A DNA stretch of 64,000 nucleotides from VXNE01 sp965203615 (GTDB lineage: Bacteria > Pseudomonadota > Gammaproteobacteria > Pseudomonadales > Azotimanducaceae), in assembly GCA_965203615.1 (NCBI GenBank), contig OZ241900.1:3224001-3288000 (forward strand). Direction: 5' to 3'. Numbering within the stretch: the first letter of the stretch is position 1; every line of letters starts with the position of its first letter. The notes under the pieces are model-generated. The model ran no database searches, was not told where the DNA came from, and saw nothing but the letters and a program-made list of their open reading frames with translations. This document shows, piece after piece, positions 32,208 through 42,348 of the stretch. Made by a program: the position numbers and the translations under genes.

Positions 32208-34883
32208 ATGTACACCGAAGCGCTGGATACGACCGACGTCTCCGCGGAAGTCGTGGGCGGCAAGGGAAGGTCCCTGTCCCGCCTCGCTGGGGCCGGCTTC
32301 GATGTGCCGGGCGCATTCCTCATCACCACGCGCGCCTACCGGGAGTTTGTCGAGGCCAATGGTCTCGAGGAGAGGATCCTGGCCCTTGCCAGGCCGCAAG
32401 TCGTCGACGGCGCCGTTTCGTTCAGGCAAGCGGAAGATGGCATCCGGCAGCTTTTCGATGCACACGACCTCACGTCCGGGGTGCGGGCGGAGATCGCCGC
32501 CGCGTACGACGTGCTGGGGAGCCGTCCGCCGGTAGCCGTGCGCTCTTCGGCCACCGCCGAGGACTCGTCCGAGGATTCGTTCGCGGGGCAGCATGAGACC
32601 TGCCTCAACGTCACCGGCGCGGACGCTGTCGCGACGGCGGTAAAGGACTGCTGGGCATCCCTGTGGACGGCCCGCGCCATGAGCTATCGGCACGAAAGGA
32701 GCATGGAACACGACATGGCGGCGATGGCGGTCGTGGTCCAGACCATGGTGCCCTCGGAGGTTTCCGGGATCGTCTTCACCGCGAACCCCGCAAGCGGCGA
32801 TCGCGCGGAGCTGATCGTCAACTGTAGTCTCGGCCTGGGCGAGACGGTCGTCGGAGGCGAGGTCACCCCCGACACCCATGTCGTTGACCGGGACAGCCTG
32901 GCGGCGAAGCAGACGGTGATCGGCAGCAAGGAACGGATGATCGTGGCGGACGGGGAACAGGGAACCCGAACGGCACAGGTGGCGCCTGAGCAGCGTCAGG
33001 AAGCCTGCCTGTCGGATGCCGTGATATCCGAACTCGCTCGGCTGGCCCTGGCGGTCGAGGACGTATTCGACGGCGAGCCGCAGGACATCGAGTGGGCGCT
33101 CTCTTCAGGGAAGCTGTGGCTGCTGCAATCCCGTCCCATCACGAATCTGCCGCCGGATCCGCCGAAGGACGTGACCTGGCCGGAGATCCCGGGCGCCCAG
33201 CTACTCAAGCGGCAGGTGGCGGAGAACATGCCCGATCCGCTGTCGCCGCTGTTCGAAGACCTGTACCTGCGGGCGCTTTTCGACGTCCAGGTGTGGCCGG
33301 AAGGTTGGGAGTGGAAGGGCAGGCTCACCAGGAACTGGATGAAGAACTTCGTCATGACCACGGTCAACGGCTATGCCTATCAACCGCTTTACCGGGAGCG
33401 GCACGGGGACTGGGAGGCGCATGTCGAAAAGACCCGCGAGGAGCAGGCGAAACTGCCGTGGCATGAGAACCTGCGACGCGCGATCAAGATGCAGAGCTTC
33501 ATGATCGACGAGATGAAGGGCGGGCCGCTGCACTGGATGTACCTGCTGATGGTGGCGTTCCGCACCTTCCGGAAGTTCCCGGCCATCGTGAGCTGGCAAG
33601 AGCAGCAACTGCCCGACTACCTCGCGGCCATCGAGACCTGGCAGCGGCGCGATCCCGCAAAGGCGACGGATGCAGAGCTGCTGCTCGGGATGAAGTCGCT
33701 GACGACCGCGGAGGCGGAGTATTGGCTCGCCCTGCGGAGCGTCATCGGGACCGCCAAGATCACCGATGGCGCATTCCAGAGATTCCTCGAAGCGCGCGCG
33801 CCGGACGAGGGATTCATCAGCGGCAGCTTCCTTTCGGGTTTCTCCTCCCGGACCCTCGACGCCGAACGCGCGATGCGTGCCATTGCGGAAGACATCCGCG
33901 CAGACGGGTCACTCTCGGAACTTGCCATCGTGACGCCGGCGCCGCGCCTGCTCGACGCCATCAGGGGACATCCGCGCGGCGCGGAGATGGGTGCTGCCAT
34001 CGAGAAATACCTGCATGACTACGGCCGACAGGTATTCAACCTCGATTTCGCCGAGCCATTGCTGGCGGAACAGCCGCTGCCTTTCGCGAAGCGTCTGCAG
34101 GCGCTGGTCAAGGATCCCGGATACGACCTGGAGACGCGGCAAAGGCGGGTGGCGAAGACGCGCCGGTCAGCCTTCCTGCGGGCGCTGAAGTTCTTCCGGG
34201 GCCGGACCCGATTCGAGTTCCTGAGACTCTACTGGACCTCCCGCGTCAACTATCCGAGCCGCGAGGAGGCGCTGTTCTACATGGGCCGCGCCTGGTCCGT
34301 TTTCCGGCCCTGGGCGCTGGAACTCGGGCGGCGCCTGGTGGAGACCGGTACGCTCGCGCGTCCGGACGATGTGTTCTACCTCACCAGCGCCGAACTTCAG
34401 GCAGCCATTGATAACGGCGCGCTACCGGAACTGAAGGGCCAGGCGGCCGCCCAACGCAACTTGAGGGCACTGCGTTTCCGCATGGCCCCGCCGTCGGCGA
34501 TCCCGCCGTTGAAGAAGGACACGGACCCTTACGCGTCGCTGCGAAACAACGACGGCGAACAACGCGTGCTGCGGGGCTTCGCGGTGTCGCCCGGAACGGT
34601 GACCGGGGTTGCCAGCGTCATCATGACGCCCGATGACTTCGACAAGATGAAGCCGGATTCGATCCTGGTCTGTCCGCTGACAACCCCCGCCTGGACGCAG
34701 TTGTTTCCCCACGCCATCGGACTCGTCACCGACATCGGGAGCATTCTCGCGCACGGTTCCATCGTTGCCCGCGAGTACGGCATTCCGGCGGTGCTGGGTG
34801 TGGGGGATGCCACCCAGCGCATCAGGACCGGGCAGCGAATCCGTGTCGACGGGGATCGGGGGGTAGCCACCCTGCTCGATTAG
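32208..34883 (+). CDS. PEP synthase-like / rifampicin-phosphotransferase-like dikinase
   Basis: This 891-residue protein has an N-terminal PPDK/PEP-synthase ATP-grasp domain (GGKGRSLSRLAGAGFDVP and AVRSSATAEDSSEDSFAGQHET), a central domain of about 450 residues, and a C-terminal swivelling PEP-utiliser domain with SILAHGSIVAREYGIPAV (phosphoryl-carrier His849). This order and length match rifampicin phosphotransferases better than classical PpsA, which puts the His domain in the middle. Such enzymes move the beta-phosphate of ATP through the histidine onto a substrate. The central domain, not a PEP/pyruvate barrel, would set the substrate, which is unknown here. Confidence 0.8.
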   Translation: MYTEALDTTDVSAEVVGGKGRSLSRLAGAGFDVPGAFLITTRAYREFVEANGLEERILALARPQVVDGAVSFRQAEDGIRQLFDAHDLTSGVRAEIAAAYDVLGSRPPVAVRSSATAEDSSEDSFAGQHETCLNVTGADAVATAVKDCWASLWTARAMSYRHERSMEHDMAAMAVVVQTMVPSEVSGIVFTANPASGDRAELIVNCSLGLGETVVGGEVTPDTHVVDRDSLAAKQTVIGSKERMIVADGEQGTRTAQVAPEQRQEACLSDAVISELARLALAVEDVFDGEPQDIEWALSSGKLWLLQSRPITNLPPDPPKDVTWPEIPGAQLLKRQVAENMPDPLSPLFEDLYLRALFDVQVWPEGWEWKGRLTRNWMKNFVMTTVNGYAYQPLYRERHGDWEAHVEKTREEQAKLPWHENLRRAIKMQSFMIDEMKGGPLHWMYLLMVAFRTFRKFPAIVSWQEQQLPDYLAAIETWQRRDPAKATDAELLLGMKSLTTAEAEYWLALRSVIGTAKITDGAFQRFLEARAPDEGFISGSFLSGFSSRTLDAERAMRAIAEDIRADGSLSELAIVTPAPRLLDAIRGHPRGAEMGAAIEKYLHDYGRQVFNLDFAEPLLAEQPLPFAKRLQALVKDPGYDLETRQRRVAKTRRSAFLRALKFFRGRTRFEFLRLYWTSRVNYPSREEALFYMGRAWSVFRPWALELGRRLVETGTLARPDDVFYLTSAELQAAIDNGALPELKGQAAAQRNLRALRFRMAPPSAIPPLKKDTDPYASLRNNDGEQRVLRGFAVSPGTVTGVASVIMTPDDFDKMKPDSILVCPLTTPAWTQLFPHAIGLVTDIGSILAHGSIVAREYGIPAVLGVGDATQRIRTGQRIRVDGDRGVATLLD

Positions 34884-34924
34884 CGAACGGGTCGATCCGT
34901 GTTGACGGGCCGTTGGGAATTTAT

Positions 34925-34991
34925 GCACCTTTTGATCCCTTTTGTCGGGGGATTCTTTATCTTGACGCACCTTTTGTGTCCATTCTATTCT
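34925..34991 (+). promoter_or_regulatory. Promoter with duplicated GCACCTTTTG element
   Basis: TTGACG (34962-34967), an 18-bp spacer and TATTCT (34986-34991) form a candidate sigma70 promoter for the two-gene unit starting at 35023. GCACCTTTTG occurs at 34925-34934 and 34967-34976, spaced 42 bp (four helical turns). The second copy lies between the -35 and -10 boxes, as for a repressor operator. Confidence 0.5.
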
Positions 34992-35022
34992 TGGTCGCAA
35001 TTCCTGGTCGGAGTCCTTGCGA

Positions 35023-35811
35023 GTGTCTCTCCTGACGGAAAAGCTGGTGGGCCTGCCGTTCGGCACTGCTGCCGCGGAGGAACTACTGCGTAGTGGCCTG
35101 CTCGACGCCAACGCCATCTATCGCCGCCGGGAGATCGTCGAGGCGTTGCGGTCGCGGTTCATCGAACTCGGTGGCGATGCCGATACCAGTTCGCAACAGG
35201 TGATCGTGCCATTGAAGAGAGTGCTGGAGGGCCCCCTCTTTGCACGCATCCGTCCCGGCTTTTACCGATACCTGGGCCACGACGTGGACGACTCGGAGTC
35301 CCTGATAGTTCGCGATGCAGAACCCGCTTCAGGGGAGGCGTCGCCCGGACGTGACGCGCGTCGATCCTGGCGCAACCAACTTGATCGCGCTTCAACCGCC
35401 GAGGCCATCGAGAGTACGTTGCGATTGCACGGCCGGGAACGGGTTGCGGATCGCATTGGCTATCTTCAGGAACTTGCCCGGATCTACCCGGAAGAAGAGC
35501 CGATGGATTTCGACTCGCTCTGGCACATGGCGAGCTTTCTCCTCGAGCACGGGCAGTTGCCGGACCCGGAAGTCGCTGTCTCCCCGAATGCAACGGCGCA
35601 GATTGAGTGGACGATTCCCAACACGTCGGATGATCGGGCGGGCAACGGCCTGCTGGCGATGGAGTTTCTTCCGCGCGCGATGGTCGGGTTCGCGGCTCTG
35701 TCCGAGCCCTATCGCGAGGGCGTGGATCGACTCACCGTGCACGGAAAGATGCCTGCCGCGGATGCATTGGGTGCCGTGCGCGCATTCACTGATCGGATAA
35801 AGCGAACATGA
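35023..35811 (+). CDS. Hypothetical protein, first of an overlapping pair
   Basis: This protein of about 262 residues starts at GTG 35023, which has GGAG nine bases upstream. A TTG at 35017 is too close to that site. The N-terminus (TAAAEELLRSGLLDANAIYR..EIVEALRSRF) and VIVPLKRVLEGPLFARIRPGFYRYLG look like a winged helix. The C-terminal half is acidic and unrecognised. Its stop overlaps the next gene's start by 4 bases. Promoter repeats upstream and tight coupling to a conserved small protein suggest an autoregulated two-component module, such as toxin-antitoxin or defence. No function is known. Confidence 0.6.
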   Translation: MSLLTEKLVGLPFGTAAAEELLRSGLLDANAIYRRREIVEALRSRFIELGGDADTSSQQVIVPLKRVLEGPLFARIRPGFYRYLGHDVDDSESLIVRDAEPASGEASPGRDARRSWRNQLDRASTAEAIESTLRLHGRERVADRIGYLQELARIYPEEEPMDFDSLWHMASFLLEHGQLPDPEVAVSPNATAQIEWTIPNTSDDRAGNGLLAMEFLPRAMVGFAALSEPYREGVDRLTVHGKMPAADALGAVRAFTDRIKRT

Positions 35812-36251
35812 ACGAGCCGCTGCCGGACCGGGACCATGTCGCTCGATACTGCAAGCCATCGACGGTCGACGAACGCGGCCACCCATCGGCGAGCGCTTTT
35901 TGGATTCGCGCAGGGGAGAACCACCTGTCGGTCAATTGGCTCGAATATCTCGCAGGAAGCGGCGGGAGGGGAGTGATCTCCGAAAGGGACGCTGCCGTGA
36001 GCCGCGTTCGGGAGATGTTGAGAAGCAAGGGTTTCCGGCTTCGACCCAATGGTCGTTTCGCGCTGCTCAACGTCGGTGAGGTGAAGACTGCCATCCGGCG
36101 AGCTTTCGGGCGATCGCTACACGTCAACCACCTTCCGCTCCCGGATGACACATCTCACGCCGGAATCATCGGTTACACGGAAGAAGACCGCATGATCGCG
36201 GCCGAGATCAGCGCCCTTGTGCGTGCCGGGGATGTGAGGCCTGCCGCGTGA
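35808..36251 (+). CDS. Conserved hypothetical protein, second of an overlapping pair
   Basis: This 147-residue protein contains VARYCKPSTVDERGHPSAS, then FWIRAGENHLSVNWLEYLAG, then LRSKGFRLRPNGRFALLNVG. I recall this pattern from short proteins of unknown function found as the second gene of pairs. The start overlaps the preceding stop (ATGA). No catalytic motif stands out. Coupling implies that the two proteins act together; which would be toxin and which partner, if any, is not visible. Confidence 0.65.
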   Translation: MNEPLPDRDHVARYCKPSTVDERGHPSASAFWIRAGENHLSVNWLEYLAGSGGRGVISERDAAVSRVREMLRSKGFRLRPNGRFALLNVGEVKTAIRRAFGRSLHVNHLPLPDDTSHAGIIGYTEEDRMIAAEISALVRAGDVRPAA

Positions 36252-36303
36252 ATTCTCGTCCTGCAAAGGCCAACCACTGTGAGGTGGCGTCAGCGGGTCG
36301 CTC

Positions 36304-37092
36304 TTATCGATTGCCCATCGCCCGGCGCGCCAGGGGCCGGGTCCAGACGGATTGCAGGATGGGGTCGACCCACCGGTAGAGCCGCCCGGAACAATAGACG
36401 CTCTTGCCGCGTTCGATGGCGGCGAGGCCCTCTCGCACGACCTTGTCGGCCTCGTACCAAAGGAATCCGGGCGTCGTGTCCTTCACGTCGAGCATGTCGG
36501 CGACGGCGTGGAAGTCGGTATGCGTATAGCCTGGACAGAGGGCCGAGACTCTCACGCCCTGGGACTTGAGCGTCAGGTCCAGGGCCTCCGACAATGCGAT
36601 CACGTAGGTCTTGCTCGGGCCGTAATTCATGTCGCCGGCGCGGGCGATGCGGCCCGCCACCGATGAAACGTTGAGAATGCGGCCAAAGCCCCGTTCGCAC
36701 ATGCCGGGCGCGAACAGGTGGCACAGGTGCGCCACGGACATCATCATGAGTTGCAGGAACGCGGCCTGCTGCTGCCAGTCCCGGTCATCGAGCAGGTCGG
36801 GTCCCGCGGCGCCGGCGTTGTTGACCAGGTAGTCGATCTCGAGACCCAGTTCCGCCGTGCGGGCGGCTATGGCGTCCGGCGCATAGGGCGACGACAGATC
36901 CGCGGGAATCACTTCTATGCGGATGCCGTCATGGCTCTCCCGCAGGTCCTCGGCCAGCGCTTCCAGACGGTCGCCGCGCCGGGCGACCAGCGCGAGGTCG
37001 TAGCCGCGTGCCGCAAGCTGTCGCGCGAATTCCTCGCCGAGGCCCGCCGAAGCGCCGGTGACGAGTGCGGTTCTCCGCGTATCGTTGTCCAT
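36304..37092 (-). CDS. SDR family oxidoreductase
   Basis: This 262-residue short-chain dehydrogenase has TGASAGLGEEFA for cofactor binding, NNAGAAGPDLL, and the catalytic SSVAGRIARAGDMNYGPSK with Ser, Tyr and Lys. The arginine pair after the second strand (VARRGDR) suggests NADP preference. A C-terminal extension (YRWVDPILQSVWTRPLAR) resembles the YqjQ/DltE subgroup. The start is taken at ATG 37092, where the family begins; an upstream in-frame codon would add a nonhomologous tail overlapping pncA. It ends just after the 36251 gene on the other strand. Confidence 0.85.
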   Translation of the reverse strand: MDNDTRRTALVTGASAGLGEEFARQLAARGYDLALVARRGDRLEALAEDLRESHDGIRIEVIPADLSSPYAPDAIAARTAELGLEIDYLVNNAGAAGPDLLDDRDWQQQAAFLQLMMMSVAHLCHLFAPGMCERGFGRILNVSSVAGRIARAGDMNYGPSKTYVIALSEALDLTLKSQGVRVSALCPGYTHTDFHAVADMLDVKDTTPGFLWYEADKVVREGLAAIERGKSVYCSGRLYRWVDPILQSVWTRPLARRAMGNR

Positions 37093-37102
37093 AATCGATT
37101 CC

Positions 37103-37738
37103 TCAAGTCCGGGTGCCGCCAACGACGGCATCCGTGGTGGTGATCGCGACGCCCCTTTCCCGCCATCCTTCCAGGATCGCGCCGCGCGCGTTTTCGTCGA
37201 TGCCTTGCACGGCATCCTCTACAACGGTCAGCGCAAGCGCGGGATGGCGCGCGAGCAGACCTTCGACGGCGCATGAGACACAGACGTCGAGCGCTACGCC
37301 GTAAAGGAGAACGTCAGCAATGCTCAAGGCCTCGACCACCGGGCTCACATGGGGGTTGGTGAATACGTCGAACCAGTGCTTGTGGAACAGGATGTCCTCG
37401 GCATGGTCCTTCAGCAAGGCGGGGAGGGTGCTGGCCTTCTCTTCCGGCTCGATCAGCAACGGATTGCTGAGCGCGGTCTGCGGTATCCGGGCCTGCCCCG
37501 GCGTGCCCCGCAGGCAGTGTGGCGGAAACGTGTCCTTGAAATCCGGCGTGTAGGAGAGTTCGGCGTCGTCGGGATCGTGGTTGTCGGAGCTGGCGACGAT
37601 GCGAATGCCATTGGCGTGGGCGAAGTCGGTGAGACGGCCCAGGTTGCCGGCGATCGCCTCGGCACCGGGCACATACAGCTTGCCGTCCGGCAACATGAAG
37701 TCCACCTGCGTGTCCACGTCCCAGAAAACCCGTGTCAT
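37103..37738 (-). CDS. pncA: Nicotinamidase
   Basis: This 211-residue isochorismatase-fold protein has the nicotinamidase triad: D13 in WDVDTQVDF, K120 in LFHKHWFDVF, and C153 in LYGVALDVCVSC. Metal-site residues lie in SDNHDPDD. The enzyme converts nicotinamide to nicotinate in the Preiss-Handler NAD salvage pathway. It overlaps pncB by four bases, so product and consumer are co-translated: nicotinate made here is used directly by PncB. A PnuC importer occurs at 51747 in the same window. Confidence 0.88.
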   Translation of the reverse strand: MTRVFWDVDTQVDFMLPDGKLYVPGAEAIAGNLGRLTDFAHANGIRIVASSDNHDPDDAELSYTPDFKDTFPPHCLRGTPGQARIPQTALSNPLLIEPEEKASTLPALLKDHAEDILFHKHWFDVFTNPHVSPVVEALSIADVLLYGVALDVCVSCAVEGLLARHPALALTVVEDAVQGIDENARGAILEGWRERGVAITTTDAVVGGTRT

Positions 37739-38814
37739 TCCACGACCTCCAGACGTTTACTGGGCCTGTACCCGCGGCCAACCTTGGCGGACGGGCGCCC
37801 CTCGTTGAGCACGATGTCGGCGGTGAAATCGAAGCTGCCGTCATTGGCCACAAGCGAGGAACCGACGCCATAGGCGTCAACGGGGAGACCCTCGGATTCG
37901 AAGGCGCGAATCTTGGCGACGCCGAACCCGCCGGAGACGATGATTCGCACGTCTCCGAAGCCGGCGTCGTCGAGTGCTTCGCGAACGTTCGTGACGAGTT
38001 GCGGGTTGACGCCGCGCGGATCGAACTGGCCCATCTGCGGGACGACGCTCTTGTCCACCAGCGTGCCGGATGTATCGAGCCGCACGCCGTAGAGGCGGCT
38101 GCCGAGGGCGCGGGCGACATCCACCGCCGTGCCCACGCTATCGTTGTCGAAGTCGACCAGCACCACGAGAGGCACCGCCTCGGGAATGTGTTCGGCGAAC
38201 TTGCGGGCCGCCAGCACGGTGTCGCCGCCGTAGGCCGCGATGGCGGCATGGGGAACCGTGCCGAGACCGGCGCCTCCCCACCAGGCGGCCTGCGCGTCCG
38301 TCGATACTGCCGTCGCGCCAGCCAAATGCGCGGCATAGCCATCGCCCTGCTGAATGGACCAGTGATCGTGCCGGGCGGGGAAGAACAGCACCTCCTTTGG
38401 GCGTGCTGCGTCCACGACCCGGCGCGTGTTCGTGAGGATGCGGCTACGGCGAGCCATCACGCCGAGATAAAGTGTTTCAAGTTGCGCGAACGTGTCGTAG
38501 GGGCCTTCGATGGTCATCGCCGTCTCGAAGGGCGCGATGGCATCGCCGTCGTGCAGCGCGCGCACTGTCAACGCCGGCCAGTCGTCGCTGCATCGCTTGA
38601 GGATGGCGATGGCCTCATCGACCCCGCCGACCCAGCCCGCGTTCTTGCAGAAGACCTGCATCAATACGTGGGGCGAATGTCCATCCTGGCGCAGCACATC
38701 CCGGGTGCGCACGAAGTACTTGTCGGAGTAGTGGCCAGCGCGGATCAGGTCATCGGGGAAGTCGAATGTCTCGGGATCCAAGCGTGTATGACGTGCAGAA
38801 GCGGAAGCGTTCAT
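37735..38814 (-). CDS. pncB: Nicotinate phosphoribosyltransferase
   Basis: This 359-residue NaPRTase contains LTVRALHDGDAIAPFETAMT, RLYGVRLDTSGTL, and RIIVSGGFGVAKIRAFESEG then VDAYGVGSSLV, which form the phosphoribosyl pyrophosphate- and base-binding core. It makes nicotinate mononucleotide from nicotinate and PRPP with ATP. The length fits the shorter bacterial/archaeal form. It is first in a two-gene operon with pncA (ATGA overlap). NAD salvage fits an organism that also encodes a TIR-type NAD consumer. Confidence 0.88.
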   Translation of the reverse strand: MNASASARHTRLDPETFDFPDDLIRAGHYSDKYFVRTRDVLRQDGHSPHVLMQVFCKNAGWVGGVDEAIAILKRCSDDWPALTVRALHDGDAIAPFETAMTIEGPYDTFAQLETLYLGVMARRSRILTNTRRVVDAARPKEVLFFPARHDHWSIQQGDGYAAHLAGATAVSTDAQAAWWGGAGLGTVPHAAIAAYGGDTVLAARKFAEHIPEAVPLVVLVDFDNDSVGTAVDVARALGSRLYGVRLDTSGTLVDKSVVPQMGQFDPRGVNPQLVTNVREALDDAGFGDVRIIVSGGFGVAKIRAFESEGLPVDAYGVGSSLVANDGSFDFTADIVLNEGRPSAKVGRGYRPSKRLEVVE

Positions 38815-38915
38815 CGGACTACTGGCGTTCGGAGTTGCCGAGCCTGGATGACGGCCCAGCTTGCCTCAATGGGGGCTAAACGCAGCGCTGCCGGAGGATG
38901 ATCGTTTCCGGTCCA

Positions 38916-39179
38916 TTAGCTAACCGGTAACCGGCCACTGTCCGCCAATCGCTGCCTTACGTCGGACCTTACTTCCTCGGGCGTACGCTCGCTTACTCCG
39001 CTGTCAATGCCATCCTGCACCGCAGCCTTGAGCATCTCGAGTCTCGTTTCCTCAGCTTCCAGCAATCTGAGCCCCGCCCGGACCGCCTCGCTCGCGGACT
39101 GGAAGCGTCCTTCTGCGATCTTGTTGCTGACGAACGACGAAAAGTGATCGCCGAGGGTCACGCTTGTGTTTCGCGGCAT
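38916..39179 (-). CDS. ParD-like antitoxin without a ParE partner
   Basis: This 87-residue protein opens MPRNTSVTLGDHFSSFVSNK, then SASEAVRAGLRLLEAEETR, the ribbon-helix-helix and linker of ParD. ParD binds and neutralises ParE gyrase poison and represses the operon. The downstream bases to 38815 contain no open frame for ParE, so it is orphaned. It is preceded by a well-formed promoter overlapping an AT-rich inverted repeat. Confidence 0.8.
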   Translation of the reverse strand: MPRNTSVTLGDHFSSFVSNKIAEGRFQSASEAVRAGLRLLEAEETRLEMLKAAVQDGIDSGVSERTPEEVRSDVRQRLADSGRLPVS

Positions 39180-39204
39180 GGTCCAGTCCAGATTGAAACG
39201 TGGA

Positions 39205-39237
39205 GTATTGAATATTAATACAACCTTGGGTCATCAA
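39205..39237 (-). promoter_or_regulatory. Promoter/operator of parD
   Basis: On the minus strand, TTGATG (39237-39232), a 17-bp spacer and TATTCA (39214-39209) form a promoter. GTATT...AATAC (39205-39221) is an inverted repeat over the -10 box, a likely ParD operator. Further upstream is GGCAACGAGGTGATG twice (39245-39259 and 39264-39278, 19-bp period). Confidence 0.5.
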
Positions 39238-39331
39238 GAGCAAGGGCAACGAGGTGATGTGTTGGCAACGAGGTGATGCTCGCCCATCAAGTGCGGTATC
39301 TTGAGGTTCCTCCAATGCAGTTCCTGCCTCC

Positions 39332-40819
<1,488 letters not shown>

Positions 40820-40828
40820 GGACAGGAC

Positions 40829-41635
40829 TTATCCGGCCGGGACAGCGTTGGGTGAATGATCAACCTGAGCCGCGACTTCCCAGTAGGCGGTCGGGGGCCG
40901 AATAGCGAGGAGCCGTCGGACCTCCACGGTGGGCAGCTCGAGCATCGCTTCCCAGTCCTCGCCCGGCAGCCACGAGGCATGCAGTCCGGAACGGAATCCC
41001 TGCCAGATCGCCCTCAAGGCCCGGCTGCCGAGGGCCTTGTACAGCTTCCACCCTCCCGTCAGCACGATCATGCCGATGCCGCGGTTGCGTGTCTGCGCAT
41101 AGGTGAACGCGAGCAGACAGGCCTCGCCGAGTTCGTTCCGGCCGTACTGCGTCAGGGTGTGCCAGATGTCGTGCTGGTCGCGCAGTCGCTTGGCGTAGCG
41201 CTGCACGTCCGGGGACATCTGGTCATACAGGGCGCCGCCCTGGGACATGCTGGCGTCGACCAGGCCATCCGCTGAGAGACTCTCAGCGTAGATGAAGTCG
41301 TAGTAGGTGCGCCCGAGCGTACCGGAGGGAAGCGCCTCGAGGCGTTCCCGATCGCGCATGGTGTCGAGGAGGTCGATTTCCTTCTCAAGTACGCGGCGGC
41401 CCACATCCCGGGCAGCGAAGCGCTTGATGCCCCTCCGCAGCGAAGGTCCCGAGGCAGCGCGGATCACCTCGAACACCTTCGACGTGTCTTCGGGATCGGC
41501 GATCAGTTGCCTTAGCTGTCGAAGGGCGACGATGGGGTGTATTCGACGTGTTGCCACCGTTGTCTCACTCGATTGGACAAGTTGCGAGAGAATATTCGAA
41601 CGACGAGGCGCAGGCCACTGAGTGTCTTTGGTCAT
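40829..41635 (-). CDS. Coq4-family protein
   Basis: This 268-residue protein contains QHDIWHTLTQYGRNELGEAC, the HDxxH...E metal-binding motif that identifies the Coq4 family. Coq4 is needed for ubiquinone biosynthesis, where it acts on the decarboxylation step at the membrane. Bacterial members are often found away from other ubi genes. Helix-rich segments on either side fit. The start is uncertain; internal GTG codons near residue 27 would also keep the domain. It converges on mmsA and diverges from the nucleotidyltransferase gene at 41740. Confidence 0.75.
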   Translation of the reverse strand: MTKDTQWPAPRRSNILSQLVQSSETTVATRRIHPIVALRQLRQLIADPEDTSKVFEVIRAASGPSLRRGIKRFAARDVGRRVLEKEIDLLDTMRDRERLEALPSGTLGRTYYDFIYAESLSADGLVDASMSQGGALYDQMSPDVQRYAKRLRDQHDIWHTLTQYGRNELGEACLLAFTYAQTRNRGIGMIVLTGGWKLYKALGSRALRAIWQGFRSGLHASWLPGEDWEAMLELPTVEVRRLLAIRPPTAYWEVAAQVDHSPNAVPAG

Positions 41636-41660
41636 GGACGAGGAATAGCGATCGCATCCT

Positions 41661-41693
41661 GCCCAAAATGGGATTTAATGTGCCCGGAATGGG
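41661..41693 (+). promoter_or_regulatory. Paired GCCCnnAATGGG sites upstream of nucleotidyltransferase gene
   Basis: GCCCAAAATGGG (41661-41672) and GCCCGGAATGGG (41682-41693) are two near-palindromic elements spaced 21 bp (two helical turns), 47-79 bases before the ATG at 41740. The encoded protein has its own winged helix, so autoregulation is likely. Confidence 0.5.
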
Positions 41694-41739
41694 TATTTTG
41701 CTGACAGACGTCTCACGTCCCGCCCGTCGCAAAACGGCG

Positions 41740-42348
41740 ATGGAGCGGGTCAACCAGCCGACGAGCCTTGCCGATGCGCTTTTTACCACCACCCAGCAGC
41801 GTGTTCTGTCGCTGCTGTTCGGCCAGCCGTCACGGAGCTTTTTTGCCAGCGAGTTGATCAAACTGACCGGATCTGGGTCGGGTGCCGTGCAGCGCGAACT
41901 CCAGCGTCTTGTCTCCAGCGGTTTGGTCACGGTGACTCGAGTCGGCAAGCAGAAACACCATCAGGCCAATCCCGATTCCCCGGTGTTCGAAGAACTGCGT
42001 AGTTTGGTGATCAAGACGGTTGCTATGGCTGAACCGATTCGCCACGCCCTTGAGCCTCTCGCTCATAGGATCGCATTGGCTTTTGTGTACGGGTCGTTCG
42101 CAAAGGGTACCGATACCGCAGCGAGCGAGATAGATCTGTTGGTCGTTTCAGACCAGGTGATGCTTGAGGACATTTACTTGGCGCTAGCGCCCGTCGAAAC
42201 GACGTTGCAACGCAGATTCGCCCCGAATTTGTATACGACAAGGGAGTTCGCCGAAAGGAAAGCCGCAGGAAACGCTTTCCTCACCCGTATTCTCGCCGGC
42301 GACCACTTGATCCTGATTGGCACCGAAGATGAGCCATCCACAGCTTGA
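41740..42348 (+). CDS. Winged-helix/nucleotidyltransferase protein (MNT-type)
   Basis: This 202-residue protein has a winged helix (LADALFTTTQQRVLSLLFGQ, ASELIKLTGSGSGAVQRELQ) followed by a minimal nucleotidyltransferase domain: FVYGSFAKGTDTAASEIDLLVV with GS and DxD. It matches the MNT-type partner of HEPN toxin systems, where MNT neutralises HEPN by adenylylation. I chose ATG 41740 since the family begins there; ATG 41689 is an alternative that would include the repeat sites. The HEPN gene overlaps its end by 20 bases but is broken. Confidence 0.78.
   Translation: MERVNQPTSLADALFTTTQQRVLSLLFGQPSRSFFASELIKLTGSGSGAVQRELQRLVSSGLVTVTRVGKQKHHQANPDSPVFEELRSLVIKTVAMAEPIRHALEPLAHRIALAFVYGSFAKGTDTAASEIDLLVVSDQVMLEDIYLALAPVETTLQRRFAPNLYTTREFAERKAAGNAFLTRILAGDHLILIGTEDEPSTA

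Noticed and set aside
30454..32316. 620-codon minus-strand frame
   Set aside because: It is antisense to the amidohydrolase, which has clear metal and substrate motifs. The antisense translation has no domain.
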